A stretch of 64,000 bases of DNA from Ichthyophis bannanicus (GCA_033557465.1 CM066039.1:46219788-46283787), one strand, 5' to 3'. Shown: positions 20,191 to 31,639, counted from the stretch's first letter. Notes: generated from the sequence alone by a model not told the origin. Translations and numbers: made by a program.

Positions 20191-23100
20191 GTGCAGCCTG
20201 GAGCTTGCCGGGGTGCAGTGCTGAGTGTTGCCTTGTTCTCTGAAGCTTGCCGGGATGCACTGCTGAGTGTTGCCTTGTTCTGTGGAGCTTGCCAGAGTGC
20301 AGTTCTGAGTGCAGCCTTGTTCTCTGTAATTTGCCGGGGTGCAGTGCTGAGTGCTGCCTTGTTCTCTGGAATTTGCCGGGGTGCAGTGTTGAGTGTTGCC
20401 TTGTTCTCTGGAGCTTGCCGGGGAGCAATTCTGAATGTTGCCTTGTTCTCTGGAGCTTGCAGGGGTGCAGTGCTGAGTGTTGCCTTGTTCTCTGGAGCTT
20501 GCCAGGGAGCAGTGCTGAGTGTTGCCTTGTTCTCTGAAGCTTGCCGGGGTGAAGTGCTGAGTGTTGCCTTGTTCTCTGGAGCTTGCCATGGTGCAGTGCT
20601 GAGTGTTGCCTTGTTCTCTGAAGCTTGCCGGGGTGCAGTGCTGAGTGTTGCCTTTTTCTCTGAAGCTTGCCGGGGTGCACTGCTGAGTGTTGCCTTGTTC
20701 TCTGGAGCCTGCCGGGGTGCAGTGCTGAGGGTTGCCTTGTTCTCTGGAGCTTGCCGGGGTGCAGTGCTGAGGGTTGCCTTGTTCTCTGGAGCTTGCCGGG
20801 GTGCACTGCTGAGTGTTGCCTTGATCTCTGGAGCTTGCCGGGGTCAAGTGCTGAGTGTTGCCTTGTTCTCTGGAGTTTGCCAGGGTGCAGTGCTGAGTGT
20901 TGCCTTGTTCTCTGGAGCTTGCTGGGGTGCAGTGCTGAGTGTTGCCTTGTTCTCTGGAGCTTGCCGGGGTGCAGTGCTGAGTGCTGCCTTGTTCTCTGGA
21001 GCTTGACAGGGTGCAGTGCTGAGTGTTGCCTTGTTCTCTGGAGCTTGCCGGGGTGCAGTGCTGAGTGATGCCTTGTTCTCTGGAGCTTGCCAGGGTGCAG
21101 TGCTGAGTGCTGCCTTGTTCTCTGGAGCTTGCCAGGGTGCAGTGCTGAGTGCTGCCTTGTTCTCTGGAGCTTGCCAGGGTGCAGTGCTGAGTGTTGCCTT
21201 GTTCTCTGGAGTTTTCCAGGGTGCAGTGCTGAGTGCTGCCTTGTTCTCTGGAGCTTGCCGGGGTGCAGTGCTGAGTGCAGCCTGGAGCTTGCCGGGGTGC
21301 GGTGCTGAGTGTTGCCTTGTTCTCTGAAGCTTGCCGGGATGCACTGCTGAGTGTTGCCTTGTTCTGTGGAGCTTGCCGGAGTGCAGTTCTGAGTGCAGCC
21401 TTGTTCTCTGGAATTTGCCGGGGTGCAGTGCTGAGTGCTGCCTTGTTCTCTGGAATTTGCCGGGGTGCAGTGTTGAGTGTTACCTTGTTCTCTGGAGCTT
21501 GCCGGGGAGCAGTTCTGAATGTTGCCTTGTTCTCTGGAGCTTGCAGGGGTGCAGTGCTGAGTGTTGCCTTGTTCTCTGGAGCTTGCCAGGGAGCAGTGCT
21601 GAGTGTTGCCTTGTTCTCTGAAGCTTGCCGGGGTGAAGTGCTGAGTGTTGCCTTGTTCTCTGGAGCTTGCCTGGGTGCAGTGCTGAGTGTTGCCTTGTTC
21701 TCTGAAGCTTGCCGGGGTGCAGTGCTGAGTGTTGCCTTGTTCTCTGGAGCTTGCCGGGGTGCACTGCTGAGTGTTGCCTTGTTCTCTGGAGCTTGCCGGG
21801 GTGCAGTGCTGAGGGTTGCCTTGTTCTCTGGAGCTTGCCGGGGTGCAGTGCTGAGGGTTGCCTTGTTCTCTGGAGCTTGCCGGGGTGCACTGCTGAGTGT
21901 TGCCTTGATCTCTGGAGCTTGCCGTGGTGCAGTGCTGAGTGCTGCCTTGTTCTCTGGAGCTTGCCGGTGTGCAGTGCTGAGTGTTGCCTTGTTCTCTGGA
22001 GCTTGCTGGGGTGCAGTGCTGATTGTTGCCTTGTTCTCTGGAGCTTGCGGGGGTGCACTGCTGATTGTTGCCTTGTTCTCTGGAGCTTGCCGGGGTGCAG
22101 TGCTGAGTGTTGCCTTGTTCTCTGGAGCTTGCCGGGATGCAGTGCTGAGTGCTGCCTTGTTCTCCGGAGTTTGCCAGAGTGCAGTGCTGAGTGTTGCCTT
22201 GTTCTCTGGAGCTTGCCAGGGTGCAGTGCTGAGTGCTGCCTTGTTCTCTGGAGCTTGCCGTGGTGCAGTGCTGAGTGCAGCCTGGAGCTTGCCGGGGTGC
22301 AGTGCTGAGTGTTGCCTTGTTCTCTGAAGCTTGCCGGGATGCACTGCTGAGTGTTGCCTTGTTCTGTGGAGCTTGCCAGAGTGCAGTTCTGAGTGCAGCC
22401 TTGTTCTCTGTAATTTGCCGGGGTGCAGTGCTGAGTGCTGCCTTGTTCTCTGGAATTTGCCGGGGTGCAGTGTTGAGTGTTGCCTTGTTCTCTGGAGCTT
22501 GCCGGGGAGCAATTCTGAATGTTGCCTTGTTCTCTGGAGCTTGCAGGGGTGCAGTGCTGAGTGTTGCCTTGTTCTCTGGAGCTTGCCAGGGAGCAGTGCT
22601 GAGTGTTGCCTTGTTCTCTGAAGCTTGCCGGGGTGAAGTGCTGAGTGTTGCCTTGTTCTCTGGAGCTTGCCATGGTGCAGTGCTGAGTGTTGCCTTGTTC
22701 TCTGAAGCTTGCCGGGGTGCAGTGCTGAGTGTTGCCTTTTTCTCTGAAGCTTGCCGGGGTGCACTGCTGAGTGTTGCCTTGTTCTCTGGAGCCTGCCGGG
22801 GTGCAGTGCTGAGGGTTGCCTTGTTCTCTGGAGCTTGCCGGGGTGCAGTGCTGAGGGTTGCCTTGTTCTCTGGAGCTTGCCGGGGTGCACTGCTGAGTGT
22901 TGCCTTGATCTCTGGAGCTTGCCGGGGTCAAGTGCTGAGTGTTGCCTTGTTCTCTGGAGTTTGCCAGGGTGCAGTGCTGAGTGTTGCCTTGTTCTCTGGA
23001 GCTTGCCGGGGTGCAGTGCTGAGTGTTGCCTTGTTCTCTGGAGCTTGCCGGGGTGCAGTGCTGAGTGCTGCCTTGTTCTCTGGAGCTTGCCAGGGTGCAG

Positions 23101-24246
23101 TGCTGAGTGTTGCCTTGTTCTCTGGATCTTGCCGGGGTGCAGTGCTGAGTGTTGCCTTGTTCTCTGGAGCTTGCCGGGGTGCAGTGCTGAGTGCTGCCTT
23201 GTTCTCTGGAGCTTGCCAGGGTGCAGTGCTGAGTGCTGCCTTGTTCTCTGGAGCTTGCCAGGGTGCAGTGCTGAGTGCTGCCTTGTTCTCTGGAGCTTGC
23301 CAGGGTGCAGTGCTGAGTGTTGCCTTGTTCTCTGGAGTTTGCCAGGGTGCAGTGCTGAGTGCTGCCTTGTTCTCTGGAGCTTGCCGGGGTGCAGTGCTGA
23401 GTGCAGCCTGGAGCTTGCCGGGGTGCGGTGCTGAGTGTTGCCTTGTTCTCTGAAGCTTGCCGGGATGCACTGCTGAGTGTTGCCTTGTTCTGTGGAGCTT
23501 GCCGGAGTGCAGCCTTGTTCTCTGGAATTTGCCGGGGTGCAGTGCTGAGTGCTGCCTTGTTCTCTGGAATTTGCCGGGGTGCAGTGTTGAGTGTTACCTT
23601 GTTCTCTGGAGCTTGCCGGGGAGCAGTTCTGAATGTTGCCTTGTTCTCTGGAGCTTGCAGGGGTGCAGTACTGAGTGTTGCCTTGTTCTCTGGAGCTTGC
23701 CAGGGAGCAGTGCTGAGTGTTGCCTTGTTCTCTGAAGCTTGCCGGGGTGAAGTACTGAGTGTTGCCTTGTTCTCTGGAGCTTGCCATGGTGCAGTGCTGA
23801 GTGTTGCCTTGTTCTCTGAAGCTTGCCGGGGTGCAGTGCTGAGTGTTGCCTTTTTCTCTGAAGCTTGCCGGGGTGCACTGCTGAGTGTTGCCTTGTTCTC
23901 TGGAGCTTGCCGGGGTGCAGTGCTGAGGGTTGCCTTGTTCTCTGGAGCTTGCCGGGGTGCAGTGCTGAGGGTTGCCTTGTTCTCTGGAGCTTGCCGGGGT
24001 GCACTGCTGAGTGTTGCCTTGATCTCTGGAGCTTGCCGTGGTGCAGTGCTGAGTGCTGCCTTGTTCTCTGGAGCTTGCCGGTGTGCAGTGCTGAGTGTTG
24101 CCTTGTTCTCTGGAGCTTGCTGGGGTGCAGTGCTGATTGTTGCCTTGTTCTCTGGAGCTTGCGGGGGTGCACTGCTGAGTGTTGCCTTGTTCTCTGGAGC
24201 TTGCCGGGATGCAGTGCTGAGTGCTGCCTTGTTCTCCGGAGTTTGC
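20191..24246 (+). repeat. Higher-order repeats of the 42-bp satellite, A-B-A-B
   Basis: Each higher-order copy starts with a shortened 34-bp unit that lacks TTGTTCTC. The starts are 20191, 21275, 22275 and 23401, giving periods of 1084, 1000 and 1126, which equal 25, 23 and 26 full units plus one 34-bp unit. Copies 1 and 3 share private variants (translated ACQSAV, FSVICRG, GAILNV, CRGQVL), while copies 2 and 4 share others (ACRSA, SVTLFSG, GAVLNV, CRCAVL). The real repeat is therefore an A-B dimer of about 2.1 kb duplicated once. Confidence 0.85.
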
Positions 24247-25184
24247 CGGAATTTAGTGCTGAGTGTTGCCTTGTTCTCTCAAGCTTGCCGGGGCGCACTG
24301 ATGAGTGTTGCCTTGTTCTCCGAAGCTTGCCGGGGTGCAGTGCTGAGGGTTGCCTTTTTCTCTGAAGCTTGCCGGGGAGTAGTGCTGAGTACTGCTTTGT
24401 TCTCTGGAGCTTGCCGGAGTGTGGTGTTGAGTGTTGCCTTGTTCTCTGAAGCTTGCCGGGGTGCAGGGCTGAGTGTTGCCTTGTTTTCTGGAGCTTGCCA
24501 GGGTGCAGTGCTGAGGGTTGCCTTGTTCTCTGGAGCTTGCCGGGGTGCAGTGCTGAGTGTTGCCTTGTTCTCTGGGTTTTGCCGGGGTGCAGTGCTGAGT
24601 GTTGCCTTGTTCTCTGGAGCTTGCCAGGGAGCAGTGCTTATTGTTGCCTTGTTTTCTGAAGCTTGCCGGGGTGCAGTACTGATTGTTGCCTTGTTCTCTG
24701 GAGCTTGCCGGAGTGCAGTGTTTAGTGTTGCCTTGTTCTCTGGAGCTTGCCGGAATTTAGTGCTGAGTGTTGCCTTGTTCTCTCAAGCTTGCCGGGGCGC
24801 ACTGATGAGTGTTGCCTTGTTCTCTGAAGCTTGCCGGGGTGCAGTGCTGAGGGTTGCCTTTTTCTCTGAAGCTTGCCGGGGAGTAGTGCTGAGTACTGCT
24901 TTGTTCTCTGGAGCTTGCCGGAGTGTGGTGTTGAGTGTTGCCTTGTTCTCTGAAGCTTGCCGGGGTGCAGGGCTGAGTGTTGCCTTGTTTTCTGGAGCTT
25001 GCCAGGGTGCAGTGCTGAGGGTTGCCTTGTTCTCTGGAGCTTGCCGGGGTGCAGTGCTGAGTGTTGCCTTGTTCTCTGGGTTTTGCCGGGGTGCAGTGCT
25101 GAGTGTTGCCTTGTTCTCTGGAGCTTGCCAGGGAGCAGTGCTTATTGTTGCCTTGTTTTCTGAAGCTTGCCGGGGTGCGGTGCT
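24247..25184 (+). repeat. 504-bp segmental duplication inside the satellite
   Basis: CGGAATTTAGTGCTGAGTG occurs at 24247 and 24751, 504 bases apart, which is exactly 12 units. The order of variant units (translated RNLVLSV, SQACRGALM, EACRGVVLST, CRSVVLSV, SGFCRGAV) is kept for about 430 bp before the copies diverge. Confidence 0.85.
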
Positions 25185-25660
25185 GTGTGTTGCCTTGTTC
25201 TCTGGAGCTTGCCGGAGTGTAGTGCTGAGTGTTACCTTGTTCTCTCAAGCTTGCCGGGGTGCACTGCTGAGTGTTGCCTTGTTCTCCGGAGCTTTCCGGG
25301 GTGCAGTGCTGAGTGTTACCTTGTTCTCTGGAGCTTGCCGGGGTGCAGTGCTGAGTGTTACCTTATTCTCTGGAGCTTGCTGGGGTGCAGTGTTGAGTGT
25401 TACCTTGTTCTCTGGAGCTTTCCGGGGTGCAGTGCTGAGTGTTACTTTGTTGTCTGGAGCTTGCTGGGGTGCAGTGCTGAGTGCCGCGTTGTACTCTGGA
25501 GTTTGCTAGGGTGCAGTGCTGAGTGTTGCCTTGTTCGCTGTAGTTTGATGTGGTGCAGTGCTGAGTGCTGCCTTGTTTTCTGAAACTTGCCAGGGAGCAG
25601 TGCTGAGTGTTGCCTTGTTCTCGCGAGCTTCCTGGGGTGCAGTGCTGAGTACTGCCTAAC

Positions 25661-26470
25661 CTTCTGGACCTTGTCTGTGTGTAGGACTGAGTACTGCCTA
25701 ACCTTCTGGACCTTGTCTGTGTGTAGGACTGAGTACTGCCTAACCTTCTGGACCTTGTCTGTGTGTAGGACTGAGTACTGCCTAGCTTTCTGGGGTGGGA
25801 TGCAGTTCTATGCACTGCCTTGCTCTCTGGAGCATGCTGGGTTGACTGTATCCTGCCTCACATTGTAGTTTGGAGGGTGCGGTGCCATGTGCTGGTTGGC
25901 ACTCTGGAGTACTTTGTGCTGCTTAGCTTGTTAGAGCTTTCCAGGGCAGGATACACTGCACTACCTCACCCTCTGGAGCGTGACAGAGTGTAGCACTGTG
26001 TGCTGCCTTGCTTTCTGGAGCCTGCCATTGTGACTGTATCCTGCCTCACTATGTAGTGTGGAGGGGCGTGGTGCTCAGGGCCCAGCCAGCAAACTAGGCG
26101 ATCACTTAGGGTGACAACATTTTGGGGAAGGGGCGGGGGGGGGGGCAGCAAAGCTAAACATTTGATTCTGGCAGTCGTAGGAGGGGGGCATACAGCTTAA
26201 GGTTTCTGTAGAGCACCAACACTTTGAACCAACTCTTGGACCAACCCTGGTGGTGCTGTGTGCTCGTTGGCTCTCTGAGCAAGCCAGGGTGTGGTACTGT
26301 GTGTTGCCTAGCTCTCTGGAGATTTTCCAGTGTGACTATATGCTGTTTCACTTGTAGTGCGGAGGGATATGATGCCATGTGCTACTGGGCTCTCTGGAGC
26401 ATACTGGGGTGCAATATTGTGTGCTGCCTAGCCCTCTGGAGGCTGCTGGGTGCAGTGCTGTAAGTTGCTT
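25661..26470 (+). repeat. Decayed right edge of the satellite with a local 42-bp subfamily
   Basis: At 25674-25790 a variant unit of 42 bp (CTGAGTACTGCC, then TAACCTTCTGG, then ACCTTGTCTGTGTGTAGGA) is repeated three times almost without change. Beyond it, single diverged units with CTCTGGAGCATGCTGGG and TGTGCTGCCT words continue to about 26470. This suits an array homogenised at its centre and eroded at its edge. Confidence 0.75.
26077..26215. mobile_element. Possible hAT-like insertion in the satellite edge
   Basis: CAGGGCCCAGCCAGCAAACT and TTAGGGTGACAAC resemble the end type at 4896 and 16120. It also holds a G run. The right end is not defined. Confidence 0.4.
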
Positions 26471-27106
26471 CATTCTCAGGAGTTTGCAAGGGCATTGTGC
26501 AGTGTACTGCTTCTCTCTTAGCTGGTTAAAATGAGGACATGATCTTGTGGCAAGCTGAAGTGGTGCTGTGGTGATGCAAACAAAGACCACACGAAGGAGG
26601 CAAAATTTCCGCAGTCCAATGAACGCGCCAGGAGTGGAAACCAGACCAGGCCGTGCAAGTTGTGGCGGTACAACACACCCTGTGTCTGTAGCCTGGAGTC
26701 TTTGAAGGCCTTTCAGTCCCTATCTGGATGCTCTCTGCTCCCTCAAACCCTTTGATCCACTTAGTGATGGTGCTGATGCCCCCACTGAAACTAGCAGCTT
26801 GGGCTCAGCTGCAAGGAAAAAGGAGAGACCCTGGACAAGCAGAAAGCTGCTGTACTGTAGAGTTGGATAGACAGTCCCTGCTCTGGTTAACCATTGCAGT
26901 TAAGCTAGTTCAGCTCTTCGGGAACGGCCCCGGTGCTTGACCTATCTGGAACTCAGCATTCCAGTGGAATTCCAGGCTAGAAGCTGAGAACCCAGCAGCG
27001 GAATTCTAGCTCCGATCATGCAGAAGACATTGCACAGCTCTCCTGCTGTTTCCAGGCTGGCTCCCTGCCCCAAACCGTCAAGACTGGAGGTCTTCTGTTT
27101 CCCGGA
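26471..27106. other. Unassigned sequence, no gene seen
   Basis: No motif or repeat could be supported. Confidence 0.5.
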
Positions 27107-27415
27107 TACAGAGTTGCCAAGTTACCCTGTTCCAAGAGTGAGAGAGTTTTTAAAAAAAAATTACATGCTGCTGTATATATATATATATAATAAAAAAGGA
27201 ACTGAACACAAGTAGTACATGGGGAGTGAGGGATTTTGCCAGTTCTGGCTTTAAATTTGCATTGCAGTGCAGTATGGTATTTGACGTCCCTGATTTTACT
27301 CATTGGGATCAGTGCTGCAGGTCCCATAATGCATCATGATGAGATTATCAGAAATCCAGGACTGGGCCAAAATCTCGCTCATGGAACTGGGTAACTTGGC
27401 AACTCTGTGGATCTA
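27107..27415. mobile_element. Foldback element of a TTGCCAAGTTACCC family
   Basis: The left end CAGAGTTGCCAAGTTACCC is inverted at the right end as GGGTAACTTGGCAACTCTG. The interior contains a TA microsatellite (about 27172-27190) and the word CATAATGCATCATGATGAG. Partial relatives lie at 27925-28006, 28225-28290 and 32345-32421. No clear target duplication was found. Confidence 0.65.
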
Positions 27416-27924
27416 GTCCCTGTGATGGAAGATTTTTTTTCCTTTCTATGTGAGGTGCAATTTCCCTAAAGGGTGTGAGAGTTCTCCACCTACATTCGTA
27501 TTATGGGGGGTGGGGCAGCAATCTTATAGTTTAAATCCGCGGTGCAGGCAGATTCTGCAGGATAAAGACCTTGGAGATGGATTTTACAGGGAATGTTGGT
27601 GCTGCAATGGGGTTTCCCACGCCCTGCCAAAAGATGTGAAACACCAGACAGATGTCAGCCCTCCGGGGATAGGGAAATACGTAGTGTGACCTGAATGGAA
27701 CTTGCCTTGAGCTACCACTGAAAAGGCGTAAGCTAAATCCAAATAAATAAACAGAAAGACTGGCAGAGAGGGCAGGTCCTGGCAGCAGAAGAAGAGATGC
27801 CAGCCGTACGTGGTCGAAAAGTGCTGCCGGTGGGAGGCCAGGCCCCTCCAGTGGAAGAGGAGAGGCTCAATTTGTGCTGCTGAAATGAACCACTACCAGC
27901 AGAAGAGGAGATACTGGAGCCCAC

Positions 27925-28290
27925 ATTTTCCAAGTTACCCTGTTCCTGGAGTGAGGTTTTAAGCCAGCCCTGGATGTCTGACTGTCTCATTCTGATGCAT
28001 CATGGGCAGGGCCGTACCAAGCCATAAATGCACCCTGTGCGACTTGCACAGCTAGCGCGCCCCCCTCTCACAGGTTTGCCATTTACTCCATGCTCAGCAT
28101 CTTGCCTTATCCCACACCTCCATGTCCAGCCGGCTCCCCGCTCTGCCTGACCTTGCCCGCCGCTGCTTTTTGTGTGTGCTTGCCGGCGGCAGCAGCGGAG
28201 CGGACATCCAATAAAAAAAAAAATTTAAAACCAGAACTGGCCCATAAAGTCTCACTCCTGAAACTGGGTAACTTGGCAGTTCTGGGGGAG
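27925..28290. mobile_element. Foldback family copy interrupted by a hAT-like element
   Basis: 27925-28006 carries the left half (CCAAGTTACCCTGTTCC through GATGCATCATGGG) and 28225-28290 the inverted right half (CTGGGTAACTTGGCAGTTCTG). Between them, from 28007, starts CAGGGCCGTACC, the same end as the element at 17357-17896, here without a matching right end. Confidence 0.6.
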
Positions 28291-28888
28291 GGCCTGAGAG
28301 AGGAAAGTGTGGTGAAGGGGGTCAGAGGGTGAGTACAGTGGGAAGGGAAAAGGGCACAACAGTGAAGGGAGGAAAGGAAAGAGAAGTAAAACCAGGACTG
28401 GCTCAGTCTGTCCCTGATGGCCTGGAGCCATCTGGTCACCCTAGGGCAGGGGTATGAGAGTGTATTGGAGAGAGCAGGTGAGTGGGAGAGTGTGTGTTAT
28501 ATGCCCGGATGCCACCCTGCTATTCATTCACTTCCCTCTCCAGTGGTAAGATGCTGGGGAAGGAGGAGGTGGATCAGGTTTGTCTACTTTTTAGAAATAT
28601 TATTACTGATACCTCCGGAAACTCTCCCCCCTGTTGCCCAATGTCCCTTTCTCCAGTATTTCAAATTACCAAAATGGCTAGATTCCAAAGTGGTCTCCCC
28701 AGTCCAGAAAGGACCAGGGGAGTTGTTTGGTCAGTGATTTGAAATGTTGTATGTGGCTCTTCACCTGAAATCTTTAGGGAACCCTGTCCATAAGGTGTTA
28801 TTACCAGCATCTGCCTCAGGCTGTGACGTTATGGCACAATATCATTTGTGGTGGTGGTGTTGTGTGAGGTATTTACTGGGCTATGTGT
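28291..28888. other. Unassigned sequence, no gene seen
   Basis: Only short frames without motifs are present. Confidence 0.45.
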
Positions 28889-28960
28889 CAGGACGGACTT
28901 AACCATTAGGCAGAAGGCAGACCTAGGGCAGCAGCTTCAGGGGTGGGGGGGGGGGGGGCA
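28889..28960. mobile_element. Possible hAT-like left end
   Basis: CAGGACGGACTTAACCATTA and CCTAGGGCAGCAGC resemble the left end of the element at 29595. A G run follows and the right end is not seen. Confidence 0.4.
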
Positions 28961-29594
28961 TAAAAAGCAGCTGCAGTCGAAGATTAACAATAGATGCTGA
29001 TACCACTTTAACTCAAGGAGCCATTAGGCTAGGCTTTTGCTGACAGGAAGATGTGCAGTTTTCAGATAGATGGCTTCTGGAAATTGCTTTTATTATATGT
29101 GTGTGTTTGTGTATTTTATTTGAAACAGAGTTTAGAATTTAAGCGTATGATGTCTAATTAATATGCTTCTATGGGGTCATTCTGAAAAGGGTGACGCTTA
29201 GGCAATCGTGATTGTTGAGTTAATTAAAATTGTGGAAGGGCCTGGGGCCAGAAATATAATTGAAGTGGGTGAGTGCACAAGGCTCAAGATTCACCTAGAG
29301 TGCCCGATACCCTTGCATAGCCCTGCTGTGTGCAGTCATCGTAGGCGTCGCCCATGTTGTGCAGGGTTATGTTGCCAAATGGGTGGGTTTTGAGCATTCC
29401 ATGAGAGGAATGAACTTCCTCCTTGGGCTAGGCTACGCTGGAGATGATCTCAGTCTCTTGGATTTACTGCTAGGGTGAATCTCAAAAGTTACAGTTTCTC
29501 TGGTGTCAGATGATGTGAAGTCATTGTAGGCTTATCCTTTAATGAGTCCTGTAGGGATATTAGATAGTCCTGCCAGTGTTCTGTTTCCTGGACT

Positions 29595-29966
29595 CAGGAC
29601 AGCGGAAGGATTAGAGGTGCCCTAGGTGAGTCCTCCATCCTGCCGCCCCTCTCTGGGCTCTGCAGCAGCAACGTCTTTGAAACCATGATGCAGAATTTAC
29701 CTAAAGTCCCCGGCGCTGCATCGTAGTTCCTGCGCTCCCCCCCCCCCCCTTGAGGCAGAGAAGTTGACATCAGAGGGAGGTGGCAATGGCAGATTGTAGA
29801 AGGCAGGAACTGTGACAGAGCGCTGGAGAATTTAGGTAAGCGCTGTGTCATGGTTTCAAAGCCATTGCCGCCGCTGTAGGTCCTGGAGAGAGGTGGCAGT
29901 GGGTGTCCCTGGGACACAAGCACTCCAGGCAAATGCCTAGTTCCCTTAATGGCCGCACTGGCCCTC
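29595..29966. mobile_element. hAT-like foldback element, 372 bp
   Basis: The flanks CCTGGACT (29587-29594) and TCTGGACT (29967-29974) match at 7 of 8 positions. Long inverted arms pair about 29637-29735 with 29800-29905 (for example TTTGAAACCATGATG with CATGGTTTCAAAG). No coding capacity is seen. Confidence 0.7.
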
Positions 29967-30866
29967 TCTGGACTTATTGTACAGTCTCTTTTGGGTTCTG
30001 TTTCCAAATAGGTTTGTGTTCCACACTACATAACCAGTGTTCCCGTGAAGCACTGTCTCTCCTTGTGAATAAAAGCATGATATCACAGCAACCCCCCCCC
30101 CCCCTCATCTGCAGCAGCATCACTTCTAGGATAGATTTGGGATGTGTGCGGTGATCGTACAGGTTCCCCTGTGTCAGATTGTGTGTGGGTATTGTATGGT
30201 TTCATCTGTAGAGAAGGACATGTCAAAGAGGAAAGAATGACGATGCTGTCAGAGAAGGACATAAGGGGAAGAGAGCGAAAGGAAGAAAGGCATTAGAGGT
30301 GAAGGGAAAGGGTTAAGAGAGGGGAAAAGGAGTCCAGAGACTGGGTTAATGGATTCCTCACACCCGTGAATGATGTTTTGGAAGCTTAGTTCCTCCTGAG
30401 CCAAAGGTGAATCGAGAGAAGACTGCTTCACTGCCTCTGGGGCGCATTCTGTGGCTGAAAGATTTGGCTGCGAGAAGTTCTTCTGTCAGGTACAGCCGAC
30501 TCCTGCTAGAACAGGGAGCCGAGGGCCGCTCTCTCTGACAGCTCTGCATGTCTAATTGTCTGTATAATGAGCTTCATTCAGGGCTGCCAGCTTTAAAGGG
30601 CAGGCTCCCCTCCCTTCCATGGCTGTCAGCCCTGGGTCAGGGGAGAGAGGGGGTGGGGAAGACAGGTTGTAGACAGCCATCAGGCAGCTTGCCCAAGCAT
30701 TCCAGGATGCACTGCCCAGGCATCATCTAATTCAATTAGACCCTCCAGTCACCAGGCGAGACAGAGGAAAGTGCGTGTGTGAAGGCCACAGAGAGAGGTC
30801 AGGTAATCCTGGGAAGCCGCGCTGCCACTCAGTCATTAGAGGGGCTCCAGCTGTCCACACACAGCA
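29967..30866. other. Unassigned sequence, no gene seen
   Basis: There are short frames only. A C run is at about 30091-30104. Confidence 0.45.
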
Positions 30867-31135
30867 TGCGAGGGCTCTGTGTGTGTGCGTGCGCCCTGCG
30901 TGCATATGAACGTGTATATCTGTACACAGCCGTTGCAGACTCTGTGTGTGTGTGTCTCTGCTATTAGCACAGCTGTATCTCTACTCTGTTGCCGCGTGCT
31001 CTGTGTGTGCACCATTTACATATACATAACTGTATCTGTACCAAGCCAGTGCACACCGTGTGTGTACTAATACATATCTATTCTTTGTGTTGCATGTCTG
31101 TGTGTGTCACATATCTGTATCTATATACAGCAAAA
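30867..31135 (+). repeat. TG-rich degenerate tandem repeat
   Basis: Blocks of CTGTGTGTGTG alternate with CATATCTGTA- and ACAGC-containing spacers about every 60-75 bases. The unit is too diverged to define precisely. Confidence 0.5.
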
Positions 31136-31280
31136 GCAGCACAGTACAGTATGGAATGTGAGTGTATATACTTTTAATTTTTCTTCCCAACCCCTTTTCC
31201 TCCTCCTCCTCTTTTTCTGGATCACTATAAGGACTCTGGCATCCTTCAGTCCACTTGGCCCACAACCTTGGGGTCCTCTT

Positions 31281-31510
31281 TGTTATGGTTTATGGTTATG
31301 GTTTAGGCACTCGATATACCGCCCTTTACTATGTGCATCAGAGCAGTTTACATGTATGTATATATGAACAGGTACTTTTTATTCCCTTGTCCCCGAAGGG
31401 CTCACAGTCTAAGTGTACCTGAGGCAATGGAGGGTTAAGTGGCTTGCCCAAGGCCACAAGGAGTGGCCATGGGACAAGAGACCCCAGTCCCTTTGGCCTG
31501 AGGTAACCTG
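31281..31510 (-). mobile_element. tRNA-headed SINE copy, head mostly missing
   Basis: GATATACCGCCC, AGCAGTTTACAT, GAGGCAATGGAGGGTTAAGT, GGCTTGCCCAAGGCCACAAG and CCCCAGTCCCTTTGG are all shared with the fuller copy at 51685-51950. The GGCTTGCCCAAGG core resembles the reverse complement of CORE-SINE/MIR-type bodies. Confidence 0.7.
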
Positions 31511-31639
31511 TCCCAAGCATTGAGATATTCCTCCCTCTTTATGTGTTTTCTCTGTGCATATCCATAACATGGCTAACATCCATCCCCGCTATTCATGCCC
31601 TCTCCTGATCCTGTCTAACTTCCCTGTGCATTGTATGGG

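Larger units (their letters stand above)
19603..25660 (+). repeat. 42-bp-unit satellite array, about 144 units
   Basis: The unit is 42 bp (GAGCTTGCCGGGGTGCAGTG, then CTGAGTGTTGCC, then TTGTTCTCTG). As 42 is a multiple of 3, the unit translates to a 14-residue repeat in five of six frames; on the plus strand ALFSGACRGAVLSV or CLVLWSLPGCSAEC, on the minus strand HPGKLQRTRQHSAL, TAPRQAPENKATLS or CTPASSREQGNTQH. Only one plus frame has a regular stop. This gives frames of up to 1333 codons (minus strand, 19786-23787) that are not evidence for a gene. Most forward frames lack an ATG. Rare shortened units (34 bp at 20191, 21275, 22275 and 23401; 35 bp near 20068; 30 bp near 23510) move the reading frame and mark the higher-order repeats. 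Confidence 0.97.

Noticed and set aside
19786..23787. 1333-codon minus-strand frame as a repeat-protein gene
   Set aside because: It is the translation of a 42-bp satellite open in five frames, switches repeat type at indels and has no promoter, splice signal or non-repetitive domain.
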